DNA of 64,000 nt from Liolophura sinensis (Eukaryota; Mollusca; Polyplacophora; Chitonida; Chitonidae), in the NCBI RefSeq assembly GCF_032854445.1, contig NC_088295.1:38491385-38555384 (forward strand). Reading direction: 5' to 3'. A model generated the notes under the pieces. The model did not search any database, was not told where the DNA came from, and worked only from the letters and a program-made list of their open reading frames with translations. This document shows positions 1-12,154 of the stretch, one piece after another (positions within the stretch are counted from its first letter, which is position 1; the number at the start of each line of letters is the position of its first letter). The position numbers and the translations under genes were made by a program.

Positions 1-389
1 CGAGATTTTCGAGATTTCCAGTCACGTTGTATCCGTTTAAAGAAGAGTTCAACGCCATGTAGATATAATGTGTCTTGTCTGAAATTTGATGGAAATAAAG
101 TAGATTGCAGCAGTAGTCATAGAAGCACCGGCTCACACGTGTCATGTAAAAATAATCATACCACTTTGATGAATTCTCTTTTCCCGAAAGGTTAGCTTGT
201 CATCTTCGCAAGTTTAAATGGACAAGTTTTGTAATTTCGGAGCCTTGAATACTGGCAAACTTAGAGCTCCATCGCTAATCTAATGAACTGTAACGGGATA
301 AGCTGCATTTCAAGCTGCAGTGTATATGGGCAATGCGGACAATGATTTGAGCGCTTTGTCCAACATGCCATTTTGTTTTGTCAGTTTGC

Positions 390-1350
390 CTTCTTTTCGT
401 CCAGTTTGATCAAATATCATCACAACACTGAGGTATAGAACCTGAAGTGAACTTTTATGTTTAGATGAACATGTCGGTACAAATGTGATTTTATTGGATA
501 GCCTTCGGTATGACTAAGCATCAGGGCTTTTCCCACTTGACCTGACATACGCATGTCTGATCGAACTTCATTAACCATACATAAAGTCAGGGCGATCTCG
601 TGATCCCCGGAGTTGTTCTCCTGTATTCCCATCACGACATGTTCTTCTGCACAAATATCTAAACACTTTAAGAGAGAATAAAACTGGTAAGTCGGTATAA
701 TCACGCTGCTCAAAAGTATTCACTGGTAGATTTTCACGCACCGTCTAACTATCATGTCTACAGGGGCGGGATTTGTGGCCATCGGGTAGCACAATGAACG
801 GAGGAGTTAAATGGATCAATGTTCTATTAAAGAAGAGAAACATTTTTGTCAGACATGAAAAGACTCACCATTTAAAGGGCGACGACCTTACAAGCCAGCT
901 TTTTGAATATGTGGCATTTTCCTCTCGTTTACAAGTACAACAACATCTAACAGAAGACATTATCGGAGAGATGTCAGGCGAGTACATTTCCTTGGCATAT
1001 TTATAAATGAATGAATCGTCACATCGGCAATTTTGCAGCCATATCGTGGCCACGGCAGATTTATGAGCCCCGTGTGTACCGCATCGCATGTCAGAACATT
1101 TCTCAAAGGAGAGATGTACTTTTGTTTTGACCGTCGGAAATTATAACGTATTAAACTTTTCAGTGTTGGAAATTTTGTCGCTGTAGGAAAGGCTCATCCC
1201 AGCGTACCACCGAACATGAATCACCAGATAATGGTTTTTTAAGTGTCTTACCAGCTGACAACATAGATTACATCAGAACACTCCCTTAACCAATTTAAAA
1301 AGATAGGAAATGTTTATCTGTCGTTTAGATTACAGAGCCAACGGGCTGTT
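390..1350. repeat. Tandem duplication, copy 1
   Basis: This block is a diverged relative of 2370-3425. Matching pieces in the same order include catcacaacactgag (419) with catcacagtgctgag (2399), a shared run of about 30 bases around ggatcaatgttctattaaag (813 and 2835), and a region of about 150 bases starting at 1186 and 3273. The offset is about 2.0-2.1 kb with small indels. On the minus strand, copy 1 keeps an open stretch of 97 codons (420-713), while the equivalent stretch of copy 2 has a stop, so I cannot call it a gene. A short similarity at 3985-4100 may be part of a third, truncated copy. Confidence 0.6.
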
Positions 1351-1383
1351 AACGCTGTAGCACTTGCTTACGTAAAACGTGTT

Positions 1384-1403
1384 TTTTGTTGTTGTTGTTG
1401 TTG
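1384..1403. repeat. (TTG)n microsatellite
   Basis: Short run of TTG triplets followed by a T-rich stretch. It is simple sequence with no further meaning visible. Confidence 0.7.
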
Positions 1404-2369
1404 CTTTTTTTATTGCCCTAAAGCTTTATCCTGGCTGAAGTTTTTTCATATCTCATTATGTATGAAATTACATGAAATTATTCGGAATGAGCGCTGCCAA
1501 ATACACCAGAATATATGAAAACATTATCAAACTTAAACACTTTTTATGGCGTCATAAGTTCGACCAATGGCGACAAAGTTTTCAATGCATGTCCAAGATT
1601 TTTCAAAATTGTTCTAACTGGGATCACTCTACAAGTGTATACAATTTCTAAAGAATCCTTCTTTCTAAAAAAGGTTTTTAAATGCTTCAATTATAAAATC
1701 CAAGATTGCCGGCATGTCATGTGAAAAGAAATTAAACAAAAAACAGCTAAAATTTGCCTCGTAACCGTGTTCCTAAAATCACCAAATTTCAACAACATTC
1801 AATAAAAACCTTTCTTTGTACAGCTCTTTGTACAGACAGAGTGCTGGGTCACCTAAAAATATGCTACATGGGAGAACACTGATCTCATGACAGATTTCAG
1901 TAGGTCAGGCAGACATGTTGGCAAAGCCATTTATAGACTTGGTCTGCCTAACTCATTATACTCTACTATTGAAAGGTGTGTCGAGCTTTATTCTAATGTT
2001 ATGGCTTCAATTGTTTGTGTGAAACACACTGTGAAACTGAGAAACAAATTCTGCTTATTTTATGTTATATGTTATTTTATATTTAGCAAATTCGTTCTTT
2101 TGTTTATGGAAATTTGCTGTTTAATTGGTATAATTGGTGTTGGAACACAACGATCATTTACAACTGCTTTTTCTGAACAGTTTCAACCCGCATTCTTATT
2201 ACTGAAATTGAGAAAGTATCTCTAAAAGCAAGGCAACATAAGATGTACGCACCGATCTCTACATGTACGTCAGTACCTCGATGTAATGTAAGGGTATAAT
2301 TCTAGCCTTCAATTTGAATCCGCCAAGGCAACATTTCGTACAGTACAGGTTTTACCTCATCAGTTTCTA

Positions 2370-3425
2370 GTATTCTCAACTTGACTTGGCAAAACTTCAT
2401 CACAGTGCTGAGCAATGGTGCCTGAGATGAATTTCTACTGTCACTGAAGTATGTCTTCAATACAGTTACTTCATTAAATAGACTTCGTTATTTGATATTA
2501 TCAGGGACTTTTCTCTTTCTGGCATATGCGGCTCAGGTACTAACCACATTAGCTGACAAATAATGACTTTCACGTCTAGGTCACCCGGTTCTCAATGTCC
2601 CCACAGATACTGAAACTCCGATATTCCCAAGACGATGTGATATTTCGGGAACATTTCTACTCACTTTAAGCTCAAATAATATTAGTGTTGAGGTAACTAT
2701 AACCATTCGACTCAGAGGTAATTTGTGCGGATATTCACATTAGACTAGGGGGTTTTGAAAGTTCATTTCTCCAGCATTGTCTGTTGGAGTGGGGTTTGCG
2801 GCTCTCCAATGACAAGGCAGTCAGGAGTTAAACGGATCAATGTTCTATTAAAGGGTAGGGCAGATTTCCTGCCAGCCTAAGCTAATCGGTGTGACTGCTC
2901 CAGACTCTCTTCAATGACCATCTCCGAATGGCTTGTTTTGGAGATATCATTATACAATGTCTGTGTGTTATGATAGCAGAAGTTTACGATCATGCCTAGA
3001 TATGCTTAAAAAAATATAAAAAGTTTGTTTTAAGTCAAATCATTACTGTTTGTAATGGAACCTGTAAGATAGATTTCATGCTTGTCGGGAACTTCTTTTC
3101 CGTGACATGAGCGGGTGCAATGACTTACAGGCCCCGTAAGGGGCGTAATGCATGAAACTACACTTCGAAATCTGTTTGTTCCATTAGCACGAAAAGACGT
3201 GAAGCAGCGTTGTTTTGGCATTCGCAATTTATATGGTCTTAAAACTGCTCGTTTTGCAAACTTGGCTGAGAAGGAAAGCATCCTAGTGTGTCACGGTGGC
3301 CGAATCACCCGATAATCGCGGTTTTACTGTCTCCCAAATGACAACAAGCATTACATCGAGACTCTCCCTGAAGCTATTTAGAAAAATAGGGGCGTGTTTA
3401 TCGTTTAGATTCTACTGACAAGAGA
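2370..3425. repeat. Tandem duplication, copy 2
   Basis: This is the second copy of the block described at 390-1350, in the same orientation. Between the copies lies about 1 kb (1350-2370) in which I recognise nothing. The copies differ by many substitutions and indels, so the duplication is old. No inverted ends or target duplications were seen, so a mobile-element origin is not shown. Confidence 0.6.
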
Positions 3426-3497
3426 CTGTAAACACCTCGAAGACATGCCAAGCCTAATATAACCCACGAGACACGCCGTTGTTTATTGATCCGCTGT

Positions 3498-3560
3498 TGT
3501 TTTTTTTTTTTTTTTTTTTTTTTGGGGGGGGGGGTGTTTGTTTTTTGTGTTTTTTTTTTA
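3498..3560. repeat. Poly-T / poly-G homopolymer tract
   Basis: About 24 T residues run directly into 10 G residues, then more T-rich sequence. The abrupt T-to-G switch is unusual. Homopolymer length here is likely to be inaccurate in any assembly. Confidence 0.8.
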
Positions 3561-4099
3561 CTGTCCAACAAGTTCATTTGTGTGCGTTGTGATTCGAAAA
3601 GAGCTTGTTCGAACAAGTTGTATTAAAAGTACCACTTTGGTACATTTACTTATTTGATCCGTGCTTATACGACGGCGTTAGTGCACGTCCGTTGATCTTA
3701 TTACTTTGCCAATATTCACATTTTTGAAAGTTACAATAAATTCAACATTGTGCTCTACACCCATATTCTTTACAGCGTATGCGCAGGTTTCCACTTCCAC
3801 CACAGAGCAAACTTGACCTTTCGAACCTGTGCGAAACACGTGGGCTTGCTTAGACTGATCGTTGATGTCCTCGTGCTGAGCTATAATCAACATTCATCAA
3901 TAAAACTGTTTCAGATGTCTGTTAGAATCGTGCTGTGAATACTTTCTTTAAAAACAATACATGCCTATTAAGTATCAATAGAAACAAAGGTTGAGACAGA
4001 ACTTTTGTGTTTTCTGATATCACTCCCTGTCTCATCAGCCTGACCTCAGTGACTTCGGAGTTGTTCAAGATTTTTTCACAGTACAAAATGTGCTAGTGG

Positions 4100-5265
4100 T
4101 AGCAGTGATATAAAACAAGCATAGAGATTGGCGCATTCACTGAAAGGAGTATGTCTTACATAAACTGCACTTTAAGAGCCCGGTCATGACCAGTATTTGG
4201 ACACTCTAGAGAGCCCCTCAACGCAACGAGATGTAAAATGTGCCATCCATTATTTCTGATAGATTATCTATTGTCTGCTATTTTAATAACAGGGCAAGGG
4301 ATTCTCATCCATCTTCTTATGAAAAGCGAGTCACTGACGTCACAGTGGGTAAACGGTTTTACCCTACATGCTTGAAATACTTTAAATACTTACGCGCTAG
4401 CATGAACTTTTAACGCTGTGCCTAGGGATTTGCCACAATCGGCGCTATTTTTATACTCCCTTAAGTCATGTATGAAGTTGTTGCACACTAATAACAATCA
4501 TGCTTATTGGAAAAAAAAAACAATATTACATGGATACATTGTGGTGAAGTTTATGCGAGAAAAACAATTTGCATTTTGTATTTTTTTCTTCTTTAAGATA
4601 TCGTCGGTGTGGTTTAAGTAACGCGCACTTGTGACGTTTAAGAGAATATTAAAAGAGTTGCTTTTAGATTTAATTTCTATAATTCCTTTCAATGTTATAA
4701 ATGGTGCATGCAGTTACTTAAAATCATTATTGTCCCCGTGGCATTAATCAAGGTTTAGTAATTAGGTTGCCTATAGCACATTGGGCTGGGAACCCTATTG
4801 AAATTGCTCAGATTTTTTGGGATGATTATTCTTCCTCGACATAAACGATTATAAAATAGATGCTGTATGAGTGATTCATATGAAATGTTATGGACAAATG
4901 GTCTATGTTAGGGGCGAACGTTGAGAGATGTAGGTCACGTGACTTAGCGACCATATAGAACCGCTGAACCGATTATTCTGACGTTCGATCCAATTCCCAA
5001 ACACCTTTCGGATTTTGAATTTCGAAAATTAATAAGAGCAATTTCTCATGTTTTTATCTGTATCTTGAAAAGTGTTAAAGCTAGAAAGTTCAGGCCTAAT
5101 TATTTTCCCTGAAATCGAGATCAGATGTCAACTTGCCATATACCCCGAAGCGCCTAAGTAGCCTTAGCGTCATTGTCCTTGCGACACCGTACATATAATA
5201 TGACACTAAAGTACACCTTTCTTCATCAAAATCAGATTTTTTTTGTCTTTTGATCCTCATTTGTT
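4100..5265. other. Stretch without recognisable feature
   Basis: AT-rich DNA with only short open frames on both strands, none resembling a known protein. Nothing supported. Confidence 0.5.
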
Positions 5266-5531
5266 TAATTATTTATTTATTTGTTTGATTGGTATTTAAG
5301 GCCATACTTAAGAATGTTTCACCTATACGAGGGCGGCCAGCATTATTGTGATGAGAGGAAACCGGGCAGGTGGAAAACCCCGACTATCCGCACGTGGCTG
5401 GACACCTTCCTACTAACGACAGGAGAGGATGCCAGCTTGAGCTGGACATTGCTCACAGCGACCACATAGGTGAGAGGCTTCAGAGTCATTGCGCCGCGCT
5501 GGCACGCTAACCACTGGGCCACAGAGACCCC
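5266..5531 (-). mobile_element. SINE family A, near full length
   Basis: Read on the minus strand, it runs from a tRNA-like head (gtggcccagtggttagcg, ending near 5524) through the family A body to the 3' tip and a TAAA-type tail at 5266-5280. Landmarks in the body are the GGAAACCGGGCAGG and GGCGGCCAGCATTAT segments, seen reversed. It is strongly diverged. No convincing target-site duplication was found. Confidence 0.8.
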
Positions 5532-5692
5532 TTATCCTTGTCTAACATTATGCTGCAAGGATTTTAACACACGTTTGACTGTTAGCGTGAGCCACCCGGT
5601 ATCACTATAAGGAACGTAACGGTTTTAGTTCTATAATTTTAATGTATTGGCTTTCTGATTTTGTTACAATACGGATTGATCTGATACCCGCA

Positions 5693-5757
5693 ATTTCGTC
5701 GATCTAACTCATTAGTTCGTTATCAGGAACGGCTTAACCTGTTAGATCGACGAAAAT
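5693..5757. repeat. Inverted repeat (hairpin)
   Basis: ATTTCGTCGATCTAAC at 5693-5708 is repeated in reverse complement at 5741-5757 (one extra base in the second arm), with a loop of 32 bases. A looser outward extension of the pairing can be traced for about 20 more bases on each side. It may be a small fold-back element. Confidence 0.7.
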
Positions 5758-6259
5758 GCAATGCGTCATCACTCAGAGAACGGATTTAACGGAAAATTTT
5801 TTGTGAGGGTATCAAGTTCAATTTCTGTCTTCATCGAGGCGTTCACACTTGTTTTACTTCTTCCACTAATTTAAAGTATTCGCCTATCGTTAAGTGAATG
5901 ATCTAATAGATGGCTTGCTAACAAATTTAAACGCTGTACAGATAAAACGTGTGCATCTCTTTAGATCAAATTTTGAGCAACGATCGAAACGAAATTAAAT
6001 GGACAAGACCTAGTGGCAGATGTTTATGTAGGTGGATAAGGTGTGTTTACCAATATCAGCTCTTTGACAATAGTGATAAGACCTGAGTTAGACATCTTCG
6101 TTTTAATTATCACCAGGAATGTCATGGATCAGTGAGGACATTTTTCTAGTGTTAATAAAAAGTCAAAAAGTATTAAGCATTGATGAAAGAAACTGTCGGC
6201 CGAAATTTAAAACACAGTGTTTGTCACACTGTAATTTTGTGTACCTGCCTGTAACAACC

Positions 6260-6423
6260 AGGGCCCGGTTGTTCAAAACTATTTTAAGATTTAATACCAG
6301 ATTTAACTTTAAGCCAAGTCTTCAATTTTGTACTTAGCCCAAAACTAACTGCGTAAAAGTATAATAAGTATACTGTATTAACTAAATCCGCTGCTTTTAT
6401 GATTTTGAACAACTGAATTGGCC
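6260..6423. mobile_element. Small MITE-like element with GGCC ends
   Basis: It begins GGGCCCGGTTGTTCAAAA (6261) and ends with the near reverse complement GATTTTGAACAACTGAATTGGCC-type sequence (6401-6423). Ends of the GGGCCCGGTTGTTCAAA kind are common on short non-autonomous DNA elements in animals. There is no coding content. The target duplication is not clear. Confidence 0.5.
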
Positions 6424-6526
6424 GCTAGATTTGGCTAGAATCTTAAATATAAAATACGGCTTAAAACGAGCAATATCGCCTCCGTCATCACCGCTGTAGT
6501 TTTACTCTCCATGCTGTAGTCTGTCA

Positions 6527-7368
6527 CTATAGTCATTTTCTTTCAGCGAGTCGCCTATATTCAGTTGTGTATCAAATCAGTCATGCCCGCTACAAAAATT
6601 GGTTTTAGTTAATGGCACGTAACAATACAAACTGTGCACATCCATAGGTTAAAAATTCATATCGCTGCAAAGAAAATGAAGTTATAACACTTTTTCTAAT
6701 TCATAATGTTGAACTGCATAAGCACAGTTCGACGGCGAGACATCATTGCTTTGGGTGACGTCATAATCATTCAAAAACAAGTGGCATGCAGGGGAATGGT
6801 CCAGTAAGTTTTGAAAGAAAGTGGCACCAGTTACCTAAGCTCCTATCGATTTCACTTTAAACACTGTTTCTGACACTAATATATTTGTAATCATCTACAG
6901 GAATTAGTATAATATAACTTTAATAGATCCACTATATTTCATATCTTGTAGGATATGACCTAACAACAGAATGATTTTAGAGTTGCATGTCAGGAAATTC
7001 TGTAATAAAATGCAATGTGGCCAATTCAAGAAGACTGTAGTGAAGGCCGTGTTACTCGATACAGTTTGTCCTAACGACGTACCTATTGCGAGATAAATTA
7101 CTCTCCATGACAACTGCCCTGCATATCACCTTATTTCTGAATAATTCTGACCTCACCCCAGGTAATAGGTTCACGCTGTCGAAACCGAGCTTATGAAATT
7201 TAACGTTAAGAATTAGAAACAGTGTTCTAACTTCATTTTCTTTGTAAGAATATCAATGTGTAGAGCTTGTGTTGTTACGCTTCACTGACAAAAGGCAATC
7301 TTGGTAGCGTAGGACTGATTTTACAGACAGCAGAATATAGGCGAATGGCTAAAAGAGATAGACTATAG
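6527..7368. mobile_element. Long-TIR non-autonomous DNA element, copy A
   Basis: The outer 36 bases (6527-6562, starting CTATAGTC and ending CGCCTATATTC) match the reverse complement of 7333-7368 at 30 of 36 positions. The inverted pairing continues inward with small gaps through a strongly matching block (6690-6733 against 7178-7245) and probably to about 6800 and 7110. The arms are thus at least 200 bp and perhaps 280 bp of an 842-bp element. No transposase is visible inside. Shorter relatives with the same ends lie at 12155-12338 and 30585-31192. The superfamily cannot be assigned because the target duplication is unclear. Confidence 0.75.
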
Positions 7369-7369
7369 T

Positions 7370-9049
7370 ATATTATATTTCATGGATAATCCAGGATTCC
7401 GCTGGTGGACTAAACATAGCCGTGACTTGATCCCTAGGCATTGTTTTAATGTGACTGCATATTAAATCGGATGCCAACACAACATTTGAGTAATTTTAGA
7501 CCAGTGACCAATTCTGCTCAAGCTACGGGCTGTGTACGGTGCTTATGTGAACCGTTGGAATAAATCCCTAACTGCGGAAAACTGACAAGAGGACGGATTT
7601 CATCAGCAACAGAACCATTTTCTCATCACACTGTTCACCTATCTGGTTTTACTCTCTATGATATACAGAGGTGTAGGAAGCAAATCTAAAATAGGGGATA
7701 GGAGGGCACTATCCCAACCAAGTGAGGCGAGGATCAAGTGGCCGCCAAAGCCCTGGAAGCTCTTCTATGATATATAACCGCTCCTCTCCCCTGCAACAGC
7801 ACTTTTTTCCTATTTGCACCATGCAAACCGAAGTGACCAGTGTAAAATCATCAACCTGCTGACATCACAAATCACCGGGATGTTGCTAGAAGGCGAGTGG
7901 TCGTCAGCGTATTTCATATAAGGCTACACAAAACAACAATATAAGGCATCACGTCGACAACTTATTGCCACCAAGGACACAATGACTCAGAGGAATCTTG
8001 AAAATTCCTTGTCCAGAGCTGAGATTAAACCCAGTTCTCGTCTGACCTAGCAATGGATATAATATTCAGACCCCAAAAATGCTTGCAAATACCAAACAAC
8101 TATAGTTTTCACTTTTCCTTACTTTATACAAATATATTGTATAGCTAATGCACCCTGATGAGTTTTTAAATAATTTGTATAAACTCTCGTTGGGTTTGTA
8201 TAAATCTCAGCACCTTGCATTCGCCCCCTTATCAAGTATCAAGCCTTTGTTAGTTTGATACATGTATGACACTAATGCGTAGTTGAAAAGGCCATAAAAC
8301 AACGTAGAGCAACATGAGAGTATGTTGTATTGCATTGTTATATATAGCTTAAAGAGGCATCACCTTACAACTGATGACACGACCGAGCATGGTGATTGTT
8401 AAAACCGGCACACCAAATAGGTAAACTTTCACGATACCTGAGTAAAAGTGAAACAAGATCTTTGTAAGTTACTATTCAACAGAAGTCTAATAATATCATG
8501 TTTCACAAACCGATGTGGTTATGATATATACACTAGCTGCTTTATATTTATCTTAACATATGTTCATGTCTACCGTTGATATATATAGTCTTGACATTAC
8601 TCCCATATTACTCCGATCGTAGAAATATCCTGTCTACCATATACCAGTGAAAACTTAATACCCACTGTGTCTGTGCCATTTCTTGTCGCTTAGACCAACA
8701 TCTTTGCCAAAGGTACAATATAGCTATGTGTATGTGATAAGACTGAACATTTGTTTTGTATGTGAGATAAATATTTACCATACAGGAACAAAGCACAAAA
8801 TATTTCGAATTACTGCATTTTTCTGCCTGCGGCATGGTATCAGAAAACAAGGTGTGTAACGCTGAGGAAAACATCTTGCGTGTGAAGTTAGTTAACAGTT
8901 AGTTAACCTTAAACACTTTCTATATACGAAGTGCCTTCGAATCTCCTGATTGTAACGCATATTTGTAAAAAGAATCATAACATTTATCTTCATACTATTT
9001 TTATCATTGTTACATTTTGATATTGCTGCGGTGTTCAATGCCACATGTA
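7370..9049. other. Stretch without recognisable feature
   Basis: AT-rich non-coding DNA. The longest open frame (8608-8874, minus) encodes nothing recognisable. No RNA gene or repeat family seen. Confidence 0.5.
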
Positions 9050-9312
9050 TTCATTTATTTATTAATTTATTTGATTGGTGTTTTACGCTGTACTGAAGAA
9101 TATTTTACTTACACGACGTCGGCCAGCGTTATGATCTGAGGAAACCGGGTAGAACCCGGGGGAACCCACGATCATCCGCAGTTTGCTGCGAGACCTTCCC
9201 ACGTACGTTCGGAGAGGAAGCCAGCATGGGCTAGACGAACTGACAGCAACGGCATTGATGAGATTCTCCTTGGTCATTATACTGCGTTCGCACACCAACC
9301 ACCTCGGCCACG
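9050..9312 (-). mobile_element. SINE family A, near full length
   Basis: On the minus strand, a tRNA-like head near 9312 (rc of accacctcggccacgg) leads into the family A body and the 3' tip (rc of gattggtgttttacgctg at 9073-9090) with a TAAA-type tail at 9050-9070. Several segments match the full-length copy at 38135-38396. It is diverged. It abuts the minisatellite at 9324. Confidence 0.85.
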
Positions 9313-9323
9313 GGTTCAACCTT

Positions 9324-9529
9324 TACAAGACTGTATACCCTCACAAGGCACTACCCTCACGTTACGCCCTTAAAAGACGGTACACCCCCTCAAGACGGTA
9401 TACTCTCAAATGATGGTATACTCTCACAAGGTGGTATACCCTCACCAGATGGTATATGCCTCACAAGAGGTATACACTCACTAGATGGTATGTGCCCACA
9501 AGACGGTATACCATCGCAATATGGTACTC
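9324..9529. repeat. 18-bp minisatellite, about 11 units
   Basis: Tandem units of about 18 bp with consensus near acggtatacyctcacaag. Units are visibly degenerate in spacing and sequence. The array starts about ten bases after the head end of the SINE at 9050-9312. Two overlapping open frames pass through it but look accidental. Confidence 0.85.
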
Positions 9530-11025
9530 CCTGGATTCATCTGTTATCATTCCACTGTCTTGTTTGTGCATTATATCGTGCTGTGGTGACATGTTATTAG
9601 CATTTTCTTTATTTATTTACCTTCTTTTTTATTTATTGTTTTTTCAAATGTATCCAGTGCATTAACCTAATATTCAGGCATTCGCATGTGTCGTTTGAGA
9701 AAATTTAGACAAATAAAACAAAGATCAGTTTTTATACACATGCTCCAAAGACTCACAAAACTGGCTAATACGTATATGTGTTGATCTATTCCCGCGTTGA
9801 CTCTTCTACCTTACAATCACGTAATAGGATAGCCCTGTTCTTGATATCCAGAAAAGGATTAGGTTGACACTTTGGTTGGTTGGTTGAAGTTGTTGGTGTC
9901 TCCATTCAACTGAATGATGAGCACTACAAACAAGACGAATAAGATTAGGAGTCTCACTTTAATAAAAAAAAAATTCAGATCCCGAATGCTAAACTCAGTA
10001 TGAAGTAGACAATCCGATATATCACAGCATTACGTAGATAATTTAACTTTATAGAGTATACCAGAACATTACGTACTTAATTTAACTTTATAGAGAATAC
10101 AAGACTAATACAAATTAAACTGTGATATACATTTTAAACCACGTATTGGTGATGTTTAGCTTATCTGACCCTCGTCAAAACATAATCCATGTGCCTAGTT
10201 TAGTTTAATTGATTATCCGATAAGGCAACGTGTCCTACTAGGGCAACTGACGACAAAAAAAGTAAAATGGGTTCAGAGTGAAGTCGGCCTCGTTCAAAAA
10301 ATGGGTGCGGGATATCAGAGAGCGACACTCTCCCAGGCAGGTCCAGCTTCAACTTTCTTATTCATCACAGGAATGCCCATCAAAGTTTGAGGAATTAACT
10401 GGAAACGTACATATGCCACTAAATATGGGCCCAAATTGCTCTTTTGATGTAGCAGTGGGACATAGATCTATGCGTCGAAACAGACATTCGTATACCAGCC
10501 GTCAACCAAGACGTGAAACAACGTTTAATACAAACTACCAAAAGACAAGGAAATTATATGAAGTACGAAAATAGGACGGAATTTTGCAAGGAGAAGGTCA
10601 ACATTTTTTAATGATGTTGGATAGACACAAAATATGTTCTAGGCGAATGGGTGAAATCAGTATTCAAACCATGCACCATGTCACTGTATAAGTTGTGGAA
10701 AATAATAAATAAATACATTAAACAATTTGATTTCAACTTTTCATTTATCCAACGTGGCAATCTAATTCAACACGATGAATGTATGTCTCTAGCCCTGGGT
10801 TAAGAGAAATTAGACACAATCATGAAGTAGAGCGCCAGAGATTCTGGACGCTCTGTCCATATTTACTTACGCAAGAATTACACTCATTGCAAAACTTAAG
10901 CAAATTGGAGTGAAGGCGTTTGATGGAATAACTTTGACACACTAGTTTTCGCAGTAATAACTTGAAAATCGTCACACAACACACAGTAATTCACAATGTC
11001 CAAACTGAAACTATCACTCTTGTCG
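9530..11025. other. Mostly featureless stretch with a small duplication
   Basis: A 39-bp direct duplication lies at 10029-10106 (attacgta...tttaactttatagag, twice). A dispersed repeat lies at 10459-10680. A 98-codon open frame at 10278-10574 overlaps that repeat and matches nothing I know. Otherwise nothing supported. Confidence 0.5.
10459..10680 (+). repeat. Dispersed repeat, copy 1
   Basis: It shares gtcgaaacagacattcg exactly with 40077-40093. Collinear similarity continues for about 150 bases after that (acaacgtt..., then ggacggaatt against gggacgaatt). The second copy lies at 40070-40290. It is an old, unclassified repeat. Confidence 0.5.
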
Positions 11026-11414
11026 TTATGCCCGGAGGAAAGGAAACCGTTTTGGGCTTACTAATATAAGAGAAACAGTACAAACACAGGCCCGGGTAAT
11101 TTGTACCATAGTTTCCTTTAAGCCCAGAAAAGGTGGATAAATTCTTTTACAGCCTTTGACATACATTGATTTTTTTAAAGCAAGCAGCTCAATAATATAC
11201 CCATTAGTGAATGAGAAAGATCGGACATGGTGAGGATTATTACTTAATAGTTTCTGTATATCGTCGCATTCATACGAGAACAGGTATAGGTCAGCCAGAA
11301 TGGGGGTATGATTTGTACCCATCGGAATACCCATACACTGTTGATATATGATTTACCAAATTTCACATAGATGTTATATCCAAGCAACTCGGAAATAATT
11401 CGGCAGAGTATTGC
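11026..11414 (-). pseudogene. Reverse transcriptase remnant
   Basis: The minus strand encodes the fingers/palm core of a retroelement reverse transcriptase. LLGYNIYVKFGKSY (about 11395-11345) is followed, after a +1/-1 frame change near 11341, by QQCMGIPMGTNHTPILADLY (from 11340) and LFSYE, then a segment ending in YPPFLGLKET. The motif GIPMGTN..P.LADLFL.SYE is characteristic of a widespread family of animal retroelement RTs. The catalytic Y-x-D-D box is replaced by YIIE at about 11188-11199, so both catalytic aspartates are lost. A stop lies further upstream. This is a dead fragment. I cannot assign it to a clade; a non-LTR or Penelope-like origin is possible. Confidence 0.75.
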
Positions 11415-11980
11415 GAACCTCTAAATTCTTTAAAATTCGTAGTATGTTACTTAAATCGAGGCTCATGTGTAGGTACTTTAATTTAACAAAGGGCCCAATT
11501 TTAGCTGACTGATCTGTTCTTACAGGATGACTGAAAGCCGAAAATAGGATATGTCTTAACATACACGAGTTACATGAGGTGGTACATAAAGTGTAGGAGA
11601 TGGCATTCGAACTTGCTGTTGAGCGGAATTGTGATGAAGGTTCTCTATTCACATTTAATCCTTAGATAGATAAATATATGTACCCAGTGTGAAGGGAAAG
11701 TGTTTGTTTTAATATTCACGACTGTAACAAGACAATGGCTGACTACGCAGACGACTTGAGTTCCGCCGAAGGTCATTCTGTATTCAGAAGGTTATCAGCT
11801 GTCTTTTTCTGTCCTCGCACCATAAATGCAACGGCTTAGCAAAGCTATCAGTCACCTATCTAAATGCATGGGAAACAAGCCATGTCAGGTCCCATGAAGA
11901 CGCTGTCTGTCTCGTTACCGTGTATATGGGACACTAGTGGAATTTGCCTCATCAAGGTTTAAATGAGTTAGCACTTACCA
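11374..11980. other. Flank of the RT remnant, unassigned
   Basis: A 92-codon minus-strand open frame (11374-11652) partly overlaps the RT remnant in another frame. It may hold further decayed retroelement sequence, but I cannot identify a domain in it. Nothing else seen up to 11980. Confidence 0.3.
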
Positions 11981-12154
11981 GACATCCATTGATTGCTTTT
12001 ACCGTTGTTCCGCCGTCTCTCAACAACTTCACACGTAGGCTCGTACCAACGGAAATGGTTACCTATGTCTGACCAGCGTTTGTGAACTTCATAAGGCCTT
12101 GTACTGGACCAATCCAGTCCATAGATACGCAGTTCGGCACTTTTAATGTGTATG
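11980..12154 (-). other. Possible exon of an unknown gene
   Basis: An open stretch on the minus strand encodes a tryptophan-rich sequence, including LRIYGLDWSSTRPYEVHKRW. It ends at a strong donor match, TCTG|GTAAGTGC, with the last exon base at 11979-11980. A usable but poor acceptor lies near 12145. The upstream end of the open frame runs into the inverted repeat of a mobile element, which argues that only the inner part could be genuine. I do not recognise the protein. Donor matches of this quality also arise by chance a few times in a window this size. Confidence 0.2.
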
